Assembly (NCBI GenBank): GCA_000226015.1
Contig: JH153351.1
Span: 117,966 to 154,409, forward strand
Reading direction: 5' to 3'
Source of the DNA: Mnemiopsis leidyi
Lineage: Eukaryota > Ctenophora > Tentaculata > Lobata > Bolinopsidae
Length of the DNA: 36,444 nucleotides
Part shown: piece after piece, positions 10,795 to 22,075 of the stretch
How the letters are laid out: each line of letters opens with the position of its first letter
Position numbering within the stretch: position 1 is the first letter of the stretch
Notes under the pieces: generated by a model
What the model was told of the DNA's origin: nothing
Databases searched by the model: none
The model's input: the letters and a program-made list of their open reading frames with translations, nothing else
Translations under genes and position numbers: made by a program

Positions 10795-11673
10795 ATGGCT
10801 CAGGCATCTCCTAAAACAGAAAACTATGTGATCATAAAGATATTAATTCCTGTGTACTGTGCTGGTGCATGTATTGGTAAGGATGGACTCGAGATTCAAC
10901 GCATAAAGAGTGAATCTGGTTCTAGAGTCAAGGTTTCTCGTAACAGAGACTTATTTCCCCGTACAGATGAAAGAGTGGTGCTTGTTAGTGGTACTCCAGA
11001 TCAAGTTTTGGAAGTTATCAAGTTTATTCAGGAAAAAATCCAAAATGAAAATCCCCCCGACAATAGAAAAATTAACCCTAAACGTAAGGATCAGGTGAAG
11101 CTTATTGTTGCTCATTCAGCTGCTGGGCGCATAATCGGCAGGAAAGGTGACAAAGTGAACAAACTTAAAGAAGATTTTGAAGTAAAAGTCTACATCACAA
11201 ACAAAGATGAAAACATTCCAACGCTGAATGAGAGAGTTGTGACAATCGAAGGAAGCCCAGAAAATGTGCGGTTAACAGCCAAGGACATAATCAATTCAAT
11301 TCAAGAAAACCCGGAAGCCCGACTCAGTCGGAGTCTTGAATATAGACGCTTCTCAGAAAATCCATATGGTCCGTATTTCTACAGTGGTCCACCACCCCCT
11401 CCATTCAGGGGCCCCTACGGTAACCAAGGGAGCTATGGAGGGTACCCAACCGGTGGTTCTGGGTACAATCAAGGTTATGGTGGTGGAAACTATGGTTACG
11501 CTTACAATGACAGTTACTATCAAGGCTATGGCGGTAATGACTATCATCGAGGCAGGTATGGGCGATCATCTAATCGTAATGGAGGGCGAGGGCAACGTCA
11601 ATACGGTAGACATGATTCCAGTGAACATGACTCAGGACGAGGATACAGGTACAGTCATCGTCCATCAGAGTAG
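10795..11673 (+). CDS. NOVA-like two-KH RNA-binding protein, copy A, with Pro/Gly/Tyr tail
   Basis: A single exon of 292 residues. KH domain 1 covers about residues 12-85, with the RNA-gripping GxxG loop as GKDG at 28-31. KH domain 2 covers about 97-175, with GRKG at 115-118. The patterns KILIPVYCAGACIGK and DERVV/NERVV are those of NOVA/PCBP-type KH domains, which bind short pyrimidine-rich RNA motifs and act in splicing, stability or translation. The tail has a PPPPP run, then Gly/Tyr-rich sequence including GYNQGYGGG, and ends in Arg/Gly/His-rich residues. The third KH domain usual in NOVA and PCBP is absent. The ATG at 10795 is chosen because the frame upstream shows no conservation. If the acceptor at 10802-10803 is used, the N terminus would instead come from an upstream exon; the sequence after it (ASPK) resembles the MASPK start of copy C. 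Confidence 0.85.
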   Translation: MAQASPKTENYVIIKILIPVYCAGACIGKDGLEIQRIKSESGSRVKVSRNRDLFPRTDERVVLVSGTPDQVLEVIKFIQEKIQNENPPDNRKINPKRKDQVKLIVAHSAAGRIIGRKGDKVNKLKEDFEVKVYITNKDENIPTLNERVVTIEGSPENVRLTAKDIINSIQENPEARLSRSLEYRRFSENPYGPYFYSGPPPPPFRGPYGNQGSYGGYPTGGSGYNQGYGGGNYGYAYNDSYYQGYGGNDYHRGRYGRSSNRNGGRGQRQYGRHDSSEHDSGRGYRYSHRPSE

Positions 11674-14600
11674 ACGATTGTTTTCCAACATCATCTGCTG
11701 GGTGTTTAGGAATCTGTGCATGATGCTGTCCGGCGTTTAGGGGCCCAAAGTAGTACGGTCGGTGCTATGATCCTATGATGAGATGTATTGTCTTGTGCAC
11801 TGTGCTTGATAGTGCCGTATACTTGTTTGAGCGCTATCATGTACAGTTTTACCTAAATGTTTATATTCGTATAATGGAAGGACACTGATATGCTATCTCA
11901 GTTTGATGTTATACATAATTATATTCCTTATATTCCTCAAAGACTATCTAATCCCCTTTGAGAATTAAAATATACAGAATTATCACATTTTGTAATTTTC
12001 CTAACAATATCAATTTCATATGTATTCATATATATGCGTTAAATGACAAATTGGACGGATTTTGGAAATTTTTATTAGATTAGGAAATAGGTTAGTAGGT
12101 CGAACTATTTATACAGATTTATATTAGGCTTTAGCAATGTAAAAACGTTGTTCAATTGTAGTGCTCTCTGTCAGATGATTGGCATGCTCACCGTGAGAAT
12201 AATCTGATATGATCGGAAATTTTCGCCAACTCGAATTAAGCTTTTGGGCAGCATACTGCAGTCAGAAAGTGTGTCTTAATGTTCAAACTCACGGTGATAA
12301 ATCATGTTGCATGAGATCGTACACTTTGATGAACTTACATATTGATATAGCCTAATACGTATATTATATGTATACATATTATGACATATAATTTATTGAG
12401 TAGTATTTTGGATATATTAAACTGCATTTTAAATTTTGCTTTGTACGTTATTACAGGAAATGTGATACCTTTTATATGTATTTGAAACTATTAAAATCGA
12501 ACTGTTTAGGATAGTTAGGAGAGAGCTGCTCAATGATTAAATTATTAGTTTGGCCTTATTGATACTCTTTAATAAGGGATGTTAGTATTACAGAATAGTG
12601 TATCGACAATAATTCAAATGAGCATGATTTTAATTTCACTATCAACTAAGCAAACCTTAACACTTAACCTCTCATTAAAAATTGATATCAATATATTTCA
12701 AATAGAATAACGTCTTTTAAACAGCCGAGTTGTATAATTGCACTCTAGGCACCGTCCCTGAATTTATTATCATGCATCACGATGTTCAAGATGTATTCTA
12801 TTGGTATTTAAGTTGATTCGTTTATGTTAAATTATGAGAGTTATAATGTAGAGTGTAATTGATGTTTGATTGCCTAATGTTAAGAGGTTTCAAAAACTTG
12901 TCTGTGCAAACATCGCTGTTAATTCTTCATTTCTGACAAGTTTTTGGGGCCCCTTTTTAAATTTACTTAATATTGTTTCACTTGGGACGGTATTTGGCAG
13001 GGGGTCCTCATAAGATAGTTGCTTAAGTTTCTTATATTTCCACTATTCCGTCTGTCTGAGCTTGAATGCATCAAATAATTTCTTACATCTGCACTTCGGT
13101 GGTTTATCGAGTGCAAAAGTGCAAAAGTAGATTGACCCAATGATTTTCTATGGCCTGAACGAAATTATCAAAAGTTCAAGAATTGTAGTGGTAAACTTAC
13201 TTGATGATTCACCGCTCAGTTTACTTAACCTTATTGATTTGAAATATGTATATGATATATGTTTTTATACATATAAATATATACCTATACATACTCTATG
13301 TCTAATTTTGAAATATTTAGACCTCAAGCTAAGTTGACGAATGTTTGGTTGAGTCTTGTTATGAGCTACTTGAAAGGTTATAGGCTGTTATGAAGTTTGT
13401 CTTCTTCTTAGATGGTAGTTGCTGTTTTACAGCTTTTATGATCTTATAGTGAAGAGAACACACTTTTTGTTTGGAAATGCAGGCTTTTTATTTAAACCCT
13501 TTACGGTTTCAATTTCCGGGAGCCTAGGTTAGGCTTTTATCTAGTTAAGTATAAATTTTGGGTCAAATATCGATCAACCGTATAAATCAGTGTATCAACT
13601 TTATGAACTTAGTTAAATGTTTCCCGCGATATTCTGAAGATTATCAGTCAGTACGTTTGCTTTATTATAACCTTAAGCCTTGTACGAAGCATACTTAGTA
13701 TGAATGTGGAGTCATATCATTCTCTCTAGTTATATAAATTATGCATTATATACGTCAAGTAATTGTTAAATTCAGGAATTAGGCTAATTGTGAATTTCTT
13801 TCTAAGCCCTAGAATCTTTAAGTGCGAGCACCAATAATACAATTCCAATATTATACAACTTTCACAATTGGCAGATTAGATCGGCTCTTGTAAAGTTACT
13901 CTTTAGAAATCCATTTGATTTGTTTAGGAAGGATGAGGACCTGCAACAAAATGTTGAGGGATATTTTTGTATTTTTTGTAATTTTATAATATGTTGTGAT
14001 ATTTACTAAAATATTTTAAAACTGGTACAAAAGTACATTGGTAAACTAAAGGCATGTCCAGCTGAGTCTGAAAAATGCCTATTCCTGCCTGTGTGGATAG
14101 TGGTACCGCGGCCAAGCAAGAATTTGTTTTAGCTCTACATCAATACAGGGACGTTTATGATAGGAGTCTAATCTCAAATCAGTCCACAAAAACACCAGCA
14201 CAGAAAATTTGGCCACATAGTTCTCCCTGTTGGCTGGCTTGAACTCTAACAACTGCAAGATTTTCACTGATCTTAGTGCTGTTATAAATGAATGGTCTAC
14301 AATACCTTAATTGTTAGACAGTGCAAACACCAAAATTTTATATTATACAGCGATTTTTGAATAGACTTCTGGACTAAGCTACCGATGTACAGTGCCTCTA
14401 TAAATTATGATATGAATTTAACTGGTATTTATAGATGGGATGATATCACAGGGTACCAAGAGCTTGATGTGAGTCTTAATCAGTTATTGTTGTGATGACT
14501 CTGACAGTATGAGCTTGTTACTAAAGCAGTTGGAAACAGAACCAATTTTTCGACCACAAATATTATCACATAAGTGCTGCTTTTAGCCTTAAGCTTTATT

Positions 14601-15726
14601 ATCGTGAAAAAGTGATTTTGACCAATAAATGCTAGTTCATTTTATCTGCTTGATTTGGTATGGGTATTTAAATACCATAATGACCTCGAGACACTGATTA
14701 AATATTTTCAACCTAGCAAGTATGGTGTGTAGTTCAATTGCATTTCCATCTAATGCTGTGTGCAAGAGTGAACACAAACATTTACCATGGCTTTTAGTGC
14801 TACTTTGAATCCCCAAACTGTAATTGCAAACAGCCATCTGAGGTATGACGGCACTGATCATGTCATAAATCCGAACTGCAAAAATCTGTGTCTAGTTTAA
14901 GCTTATTGCAAAGTTTCTGAAGTTTTATCTTATTCTTTAGGAGTGTTGATATCAAAAGTCTGGCCAAGAAATATCGTTTTTGAAGACATCGTATTTTATG
15001 TAGGAGATGCCAAAACCCACTCCATGAATGTTAGATGTTTTACACTTTATGAGTCATGTGTTGCTATGAATACTAAATCGGCAGTTTAGTAATATTATTT
15101 GGCTTTTTTATTACCTAAATGATTACTTTTCATCTTCATATTTGCGTTTCATTGGGTTTTTTACTTGATAAATTGATAATAAAACGAGGTGCAAAAATTA
15201 CTTGATATTCCCAACATCCACCTTTTACATTCTGTAAAATGTATATTTGATGAAAGTTGCTCAACTACGTTGATCACACTGCAAAACCGGGAAAAACTCC
15301 ATGGCCTCTTAACTGTCTGTGAACCTCTTCATTTTTTCCAAATCCATTTTATGCATCAATTTCAGCTTCCATAAGCTAAGTTCATGATCTTGCGCTTTAT
15401 GGTTCACCATGTTCTCTTGCCTAAATCATACTATATCTTTCTGCAATACAACAACAAATGTGATTTGGTCTCCTTGCCTACCATACAGTGCAGCTGACTA
15501 AACGAAATTCTCATTTCAACACTATCTGCTCTTCAATATTTCAAGTGTAAAACATGCACATGCCCTGTATCATTTTAGATCATATTTCTACTAGTCTTCT
15601 GATTATACCTGACCTAAACACAGAGCTCACTGAACTTGCAGAGATCAAAGCATCTAAACCTAACTTGTCATTTAATTGTCCCTTCTTTTTGCTAACCTGT
15701 ACATCCATTTCTCAGCTCTATCCATC
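11674..15726. other. Four-kb non-coding stretch between KH copies A and B
   Basis: This is the longest gene-free gap in the gene-bearing half. Open frames are short (under 100 codons) and none resembles a known family. A short inverted motif CTCACCGTGAG lies near 12190. It may be a long 3' UTR of copy A, a 5' UTR intron of copy B, or regulatory DNA. A pyrimidine-rich acceptor (TTTCTCAG, AG at 15714-15715) ends it, 11 bases before the next ATG. Confidence 0.5.
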
Positions 15727-16971
15727 ATGTCCAAGCGTGGTCCTGATCGAAGTGGATCTCAATCAGGCGGTTTCAGCAAAAGACGTAGTCATGGGAAGCC
15801 TATGATCAAAATGCTTTGCCCCTACTATTGTGCTGGAGCCATTATTGGGAAAGGTGGCGAAACCATCAAAGAGCTCATGGACAAAACTGAGTGTGATGTA
15901 AAAATCTCTAAAAATGATGAACGATTCCCGACCACCTCTGAGCGTGTCATTTCTGTCCAAGGTGATCAATCATCTGTCGAGGAATGTATTTTGTTTTGCC
16001 AGGATAAAATCAGGAAGGATCAGCCTCCTCCTAATGCCAAGAGTGAGTCTCATGCCATTAATGCCAAACGAAAAGAGGCCTGCAAACTAGTCGTTTCTGA
16101 CACCTCTGCTGGGAGAATCATTGGCAAGGGTGGTCAACGCATCAAAGACATGAAAAACGATTACAGTGTTGACATTAATATCACCAGAAAAGATGAGCTG
16201 CCTCAAGGATTTGATGAGCGGTGTGTTTCTGTTGAAGGTGAGGAAGGTAACGTTGATAACTGTGTCAAGGAGATCATTAAGCTTGTTTGTGAGGATGAGT
16301 CTGCATCCATGGAATGGCATGTGTTCTACAATGATTGGAGCGATTACAGTAGGAGAGACAGTGGCCGTGATAGTGGCCGAGATAGGGATGGTTATGGTAG
16401 TGGGAGACATGATAGCTTTGGTGGTGGTAGAGATTATGGTAGAGATCCCTATGATGACAGGCGAGGAGGTTATGATGATAGATCTCGAGGTTATGATGAC
16501 AGGAAAGGCATTAGTGACAGAGATGGGTATGGTCGTGATAGTTATGGGGGAGGAAGGCGTGACAGCTACAGTGGACGTGACAGTGGAGTCCGGGACTATG
16601 GAAGAGATAGTGGGAGAGACTACAGAGATGATCGCATTGATGATAGGGGATATGGAGGGCGTGACTCCTACAGTGCAAGAGATAGTTATGGGGGTGGAAG
16701 AGACAGAGATGTCCAAGAGAGAGATCGTGGGTATGGTGGTAGAGATAGTGGATTCAGAGATGGAGGCTTTAGAGATGACAGAAGAGATGACTACGGCAGA
16801 AATGACAGTTTTGGTGGACGAGATGGAGGTCGGGATACCGGTCGTGGAGACAGTTTTGGAGGAGGACGTGACTCTTACACTCGTGACAGTCGTGATGGGA
16901 ACAGAAGCTTTGGTGGATACAATGATAGACGTGAAAACTACAGAGATGAACCAAGGGGTGGAAGATATTAG
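15727..16971 (+). CDS. NOVA-like two-KH RNA-binding protein, copy B, with long Arg/Gly/Asp/Ser/Tyr tail
   Basis: A single exon of 414 residues, taking the ATG at 15727 because it follows a good splice acceptor and the KH domain begins 25 codons later. KH domain 1 is about residues 26-96 with GKGG at 41-44. KH domain 2 is about 118-190 with GKGG at 133-136. From about residue 205 to the end (GGRY) the protein is low-complexity, rich in RDSGRD, DDRGYGGRD and SFGGGRD units. The mix of Arg with Asp and Tyr resembles RGG/RD-type tails of splicing-linked proteins, and many Ser residues sit next to Arg. It is the middle member of the KH trio. There is no third KH domain. Confidence 0.86.
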   Translation: MSKRGPDRSGSQSGGFSKRRSHGKPMIKMLCPYYCAGAIIGKGGETIKELMDKTECDVKISKNDERFPTTSERVISVQGDQSSVEECILFCQDKIRKDQPPPNAKSESHAINAKRKEACKLVVSDTSAGRIIGKGGQRIKDMKNDYSVDINITRKDELPQGFDERCVSVEGEEGNVDNCVKEIIKLVCEDESASMEWHVFYNDWSDYSRRDSGRDSGRDRDGYGSGRHDSFGGGRDYGRDPYDDRRGGYDDRSRGYDDRKGISDRDGYGRDSYGGGRRDSYSGRDSGVRDYGRDSGRDYRDDRIDDRGYGGRDSYSARDSYGGGRDRDVQERDRGYGGRDSGFRDGGFRDDRRDDYGRNDSFGGRDGGRDTGRGDSFGGGRDSYTRDSRDGNRSFGGYNDRRENYRDEPRGGRY

Positions 16972-17712
16972 CTCTCTTAACTGTTTAAGACTGTGGACTG
17001 CTTCTATTGTAATTATGATTTGACATTAAGTTTCTTGTGTCTGCAGTCAGCCGGCAGCTATCATCTTTTAATCTATGCTCTGGCAGACCCATTTGCTCAT
17101 GGAACCATTGTTAGAATTTCTATGTAGCAACTCGCTTTACAGCATCTTTTTATGCATCACTGCATACCATTTCCAGCTTGCTTGAATCGTTCTCTTTGAA
17201 ATTTACAAAAGCTTTTGATTTTCAGAATATATTTTAACAGTGTTTCTCTATTCAAACATGGACTTGTCTTATTTCTAAAGAACAAGCAGGTGAACATTGG
17301 TGACAGACTCCGGTGAAAAAAGTGCCTGTACAGGTTTTAATGATCACAATCCAACTCTCAAGGTTCTGCAAAATGAAACAGCTGCAGTTTTCAGGTGTCA
17401 ATTTTCACCGCAAATCTAACCATTATCCCAACCTGGGAACTGCCTTCTTGCAGATAAAACTACACTCTTTGCTAAAAGACGCAGCTAGAACAAGCATGTT
17501 CATTTTGCAGTGTGGAGCAGTGAGCTACTGTTGTTGTTGGTTCAACACTGGATCTGTATTCCTGTTCATCAGCTTTACTGAACTTAATTTCCTGTCATTG
17601 TGTATTGTGAACTGATCGGTTTAATTTCTTAGTCTAGAATACAGTGCTTCACTATTAGTATCATGTTGAGTCTTTAAAATTTATTTCTCACATATTATTC
17701 TTTCAGGACCTC
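16972..17712. other. Spacer between KH copies B and C
   Basis: About 740 bases with no convincing gene; the 100-codon open frame at 17313-17615 has no recognisable family and no supporting context. It ends with a strong acceptor-like TTATTCTTTCAG (AG at 17705-17706), seven bases before the ATG of copy C. Confidence 0.5.
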
Positions 17713-18528
17713 ATGGCTTCCCCTAAAAGAAAAGATTCAATTTCCTCACAAGTGACTATCAAAATTTTGATTCCTTCGTTCACCGTTGGGGCTGTCATAG
17801 GAAAAGGGGGAGAGGTAATAAAAGCAATGAAGAAAGAAAGTGGAGCACATATCAGAGTGTCGCAGAATGGGAAGTATTATCCGACTACCAATGAGAGAAT
17901 AGCGTTTATTTCTGGCACAAACGAGCAAGTTCATCAGGTCATATGTGAAATCAATGAGAAGATAAGAAATGATAAGCCTCCAGAAAACAAGAAAATTAGT
18001 TTAGACTTGAAAGAGAGAAAAACGCAGATGAAATTGATAATTCCCAGCAGCAGTGCAGGTAAAATAATAGGGAAAAGTGGGTGTAACATCAAGGAAATGA
18101 AAGAAAAGTATGATGTATCTGTCAGAATTCAAAATCACGAAGAGAGTATTGATGGATTAGATGAGCGAATCGTGACTGTAAAAGGCAGTCCAGAGAACAT
18201 CGAGAAATCTGCCCTAACCATCCTAAGGCATGTGGAGGAGGACAATTTCGGGAAGATAGACAATAACCTGGATTATGATATGTTTAACGGGTACTACCAC
18301 CACGGGGGCTGGGGTGGTTACGGGTATCATGACTACGACTACGGCAGGTCAAACGGCTATCACTCTGGTCCTCCCTACCCCTCTTACTCTCGCTATCCAG
18401 ATCAAAGGGGCTACTACGTCAACAGCGCGCATTATATGGATCATCAGTATCCAGGTTCAAGACCTAGGAATTACAATACCCGGTACACTGACTATTCACT
18501 GAGGTCAAGTCGACGCGGTCGTTCTTGA
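17713..18528 (+). CDS. NOVA-like two-KH RNA-binding protein, copy C, with Tyr/Gly/Ser tail
   Basis: A single exon of 271 residues. KH domain 1 is about residues 14-85 with GKGG at 30-33 and a YYPTTNERIAF segment, the closest of the three to NOVA. KH domain 2 is about 105-180 with GKSG at 120-123 and DERIVTV. The tail (about 195-271) is rich in Gly, Tyr, His and Ser and ends in Arg-rich SSRRGRS. All KH core residues are present. With copies A and B it forms a head-to-tail family that shares single-exon structure and KH order but has unrelated tails. It probably binds RNA in the nucleus or cytoplasm; the target is not known from sequence. Confidence 0.86.
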   Translation: MASPKRKDSISSQVTIKILIPSFTVGAVIGKGGEVIKAMKKESGAHIRVSQNGKYYPTTNERIAFISGTNEQVHQVICEINEKIRNDKPPENKKISLDLKERKTQMKLIIPSSSAGKIIGKSGCNIKEMKEKYDVSVRIQNHEESIDGLDERIVTVKGSPENIEKSALTILRHVEEDNFGKIDNNLDYDMFNGYYHHGGWGGYGYHDYDYGRSNGYHSGPPYPSYSRYPDQRGYYVNSAHYMDHQYPGSRPRNYNTRYTDYSLRSSRRGRS

Positions 18529-21500
18529 GCGCACAGCTTATATTTTGTATCGTTATTATATATTTTAATTGGTTTGTTGATTTTTTCTTATTGAACAAAG
18601 TATAAGATATTATATTTTAATAGTACAAATAAGAACTTTATATCGTTAATTTATAGCAATAGTATTATTAATATTTGATATTTTAAATATATTATCTAAC
18701 TTAATTTATAGTCCTAAACCTCCCCCATTTGTGCTGATCCCTCGTGCGGTGCGCGGCAACCCACGGCAATCCAGAGGGAAGCAAAACATTTGACCTAACT
18801 GTGTTTTTATTTTATGATATGCTCGAACCTCACTCTTTTTTCAAGACGAGCTAGGTTTATCGCCAGAACAATCTCCTATTGTAGGACTGGTACCTAGAGC
18901 AACTGCATATTCGTCTAAATAAAAACCAGTTCCCCCATTTCCTTTTCCCATTACTATGATCCGTGTTTTATAGTATTTCTACTGAAACGTTTTGTCACAA
19001 TAATATGTATTGAGGACTATTTCCTGCCCTCTTGAGCGAGGAAGACACTAAAATTATTTGAAAGAAGGCATGTGAGAAGACCCTGGCCAAATATCTTTTA
19101 TACAGCTGAATTTTTATTTTATGATGGTGGATTAATTATTTAATTTGCTTAAAAGTAATTTGGCGTGATGAATATTGTTTAACTATGAGTTTTATTAATA
19201 CAAAATATAATTATAGGCATGATGAATGTTATATTTGATGATGAGACGACAGTGAATTAAGTTTCGATTGAAAATTTTGTCTGATTCGGTTGTACATTGC
19301 TGATTGTAATGATGAAGGAAGTTTTCTTGACAAAAATCATTAAAGTTTGACACAATTAGTAAAGTACGGCTTTGAGATTTGATTTCTTAAATTATTGCAA
19401 TTTTAAGTGTTTTCTTGAAGCCAATTTCTTGCATTGAGAGGAAAACGTAAAATTGATAAATTGATTATTTGGGTTTAATTATATTCGCTGTTGTATGAAT
19501 TAAGTTACACTTTTAATCCATAATCGGCACCTCCGTGAGCCGAATTGACGTAACCAGTCACCAGTTGGTTTTGAAGATTTGATTTATTTGAGGTCATATT
19601 CTGTGACAAGTCGTTCAGTTTTGGGATTTATATAATTTTGAGTGTCCGTTGACACGTCACACTCACGCACACACACACTTATTTTATGTACACGCAATAC
19701 ACACACACACACGTACCTGTAATTGAAAATCTATTAGAAGAGATAAGAGATTATCGAGAGATTTTATACTTGAAGTTTATGAGAACCTGTTTTTATCCGT
19801 CATAATTTGGTTGTTTTGTGTGGACGCTCGTGCACATACATTGGCATGCGATGAACACACACTTTTTTATTTTTATAGTAGGAAGGGAATTTTTGGTTAT
19901 ATACATTATTATATTATGCACATTTTAAGTGTTGTTTTGTACATATTATTTTTTTGTTAAAAAGCATTTCTACTCGATATATAATATGAACCGTCATTAC
20001 GTTTACCACTTTGATCATTATATATTAGTATTTTGTATGAGATGAATTATGTCGCTAGGTATCGCTTGTGATTGAGATGCTATGATACCAATTTTCTTGG
20101 CATAACAATGCTGGGATACATCACCCATAAATAGCTCAAAGTTTTCTAAACACAATTAAGCGACCAGGCCACAGTTAACGCCATTTTGTCAATATACGCT
20201 TTTCGGTGGATTTTGGCTGCTGCAGTCATGACATGATTTGGTTTTATTTAATATATAACTGACCGTTATGATTTGGAACAATACTCGATAGATGTAGATT
20301 TAGGATTTAGTGATCACATAGGTTTAGCGATAGCAGGATTTTTATAAGGTTTTAAAGCGGCCGAGGCATTACACTGGATACGTTTTATTGAGAGATTTCA
20401 TGAAGTTTTTAATAAGGTGCCCCGACTCATTTGCTTTGCGCGTCTCCCACTAACATCTACATCCAGATGAGACGTACTGTTCTGAAAGCTATCCAAAGCA
20501 ATGTCGAAAATAGGAACACTATTCTGTAATTCCCTGTTAGGCATGATTGCTCGGTTGCTTTTTCCTTTGTAAGTATGAAGCCGAGCGTGATCTCAACAGG
20601 CAATAAGTTATGTTGAAAATTGATTCTAGAATATTTGACTTTCTGTCAATTGTCTAAGATCATTTCTAAAGTTGACTGTTTAAAAAAGGATGCATGTTTT
20701 TTCCGCTTACTTCGAAAATTCCCAGCAAAGACTTCCAACAATAGCAATATACGAGGCCAAAACTCATGCGAGTTATTTTGCTTTCAACATGTTGTAGTTC
20801 CTCCATCTGCGCTCCTGATTCTGCTCCCATAGCATAAGTTACTCCAAACCTTATCATTGAAATTCATGATGTTAGTGAAAGATGTTGCAAATGCTTGCGT
20901 GCCGTGGTGTTTAATTACAGAAAGCTTGGCGTGTATAATAGCAATTGATTGGTGCGCTTGACACCTGATTACCCACATAATGGATAGAGAAATAATTGAA
21001 CACAGCGATTTTATCATTATATACACTGTGCAAAAGAGGTCGGTACACGGGGGACATTTAATGGGGCACTGTGAAATGCCACATATGAAATTAAAACCTG
21101 ACCAAAATAAATCATAACTGCATTATACTGATCTAAAATTCTTGGGATATTTGTCCCCCAGACACCAGATTTGTTTTGTGTTGATCAGAGTTTTGGTATA
21201 AAATGGAAGTTAAGATGACACGAGGCGACATACCAATAATACTTGGAATTGTTCCAATTGAGAGCTCCTCTTATCTCTCTTAAAAAGGAAACTACCCAAC
21301 TTATTGATCAAAAGACGAGAACTCGGGAACAAGTCCAAGTGTTATTGTTAAATGGTATTATAATTCTAGTTAATTGCTCCGGAGTAAGGAGGGAATACTT
21401 CATGGACTGTCTTGTATCAAGTAAAGCAGGGTTTTACTTCCGGACCAAACATCCTCCAGCTCCTGAGTTACACCCTCCCCCCAGCTCTACCACACGATCA

Positions 21501-22075
21501 AAACAGGAAATTGTCGCTCCAAGTGATCAGCTCTGGAAATAGCACAGTTGAATTTGGCTAGTTCAACATTGCCCGTTATTGCAGGCAGTCAAGCCAGTGT
21601 GTATCACTTTACCTGAGATAGTTTGACTTTTGCACAGCTGTAACTGTTGCGGATCCTGTTGTGTCTGTTGCTATGCAACGTGGTTTGCTGGGTGAGGGAT
21701 CGTCTCTTGACACGCTCGGAAACCTCTGGAAGTTAACCCTGCACCAATTTCGGTATAGTGCCATGACAATGACAAGGTGTCGAAGCTTGCATTCGTTGAG
21801 CGGGCAGTGTGCTGGTTTGTGCGCAGAGGGCACTGTTTTAAAGAGTATATATTGTATTATTGTGATAGTTTCATCAACCGTCTCTTATTGTCTCAACCCA
21901 GATAATCACTTGTACTTGCACGCAAATTGATATCCAATGGACAGAAATTGTAGGTGCAACATCAATTGTGTTAAAATTGATGAAGTCACAGTATAATGAT
22001 CTTGTATAAAAAATTCCCAGCAAATTAAGCTGAACGTAAGTGAGATTAAAAGATAACCCATGGTCCCTCTAGAGG
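18529..22075. other. Non-coding stretch between KH copy C and PSMA1
   Basis: About 3.5 kb without a recognised gene. It is AT-rich at 18530-20400, with CA-rich microsatellite runs at 19663-19712. Open frames near 21243-21930 are short, overlap on both strands, and match nothing I recognise. The promoter of PSMA1 should lie at its right end, but no core element is clear. Confidence 0.5.
19663..19712. repeat. CA-rich microsatellite
   Basis: Two CA-rich runs, CACGCACACACACAC and CAATACACACACACACAC, are separated by about 20 bases. Confidence 0.75.

Noticed and set aside
14079-14267. Minus-strand 62-codon frame as a gene fragment
   Set aside because: No known motif, no neighbours in frame, and the length is expected by chance.
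16087-16716. Minus-strand open frame opposite KH copy B
   Set aside because: It is the antisense of the KH domain and the Arg/Asp/Gly repeat; the Ile/Ser/Thr-rich periodic product is a shadow.
20412-20428. A further copy of the (TTCAA)n repeat family
   Set aside because: Only about 13 bases (AGGTGCCCCGAC) agree; there is no body or tail.
21243-21930. Short open frames before PSMA1 as genes
   Set aside because: They overlap on both strands, are under 100 codons, and show no recognisable domain or splice context.
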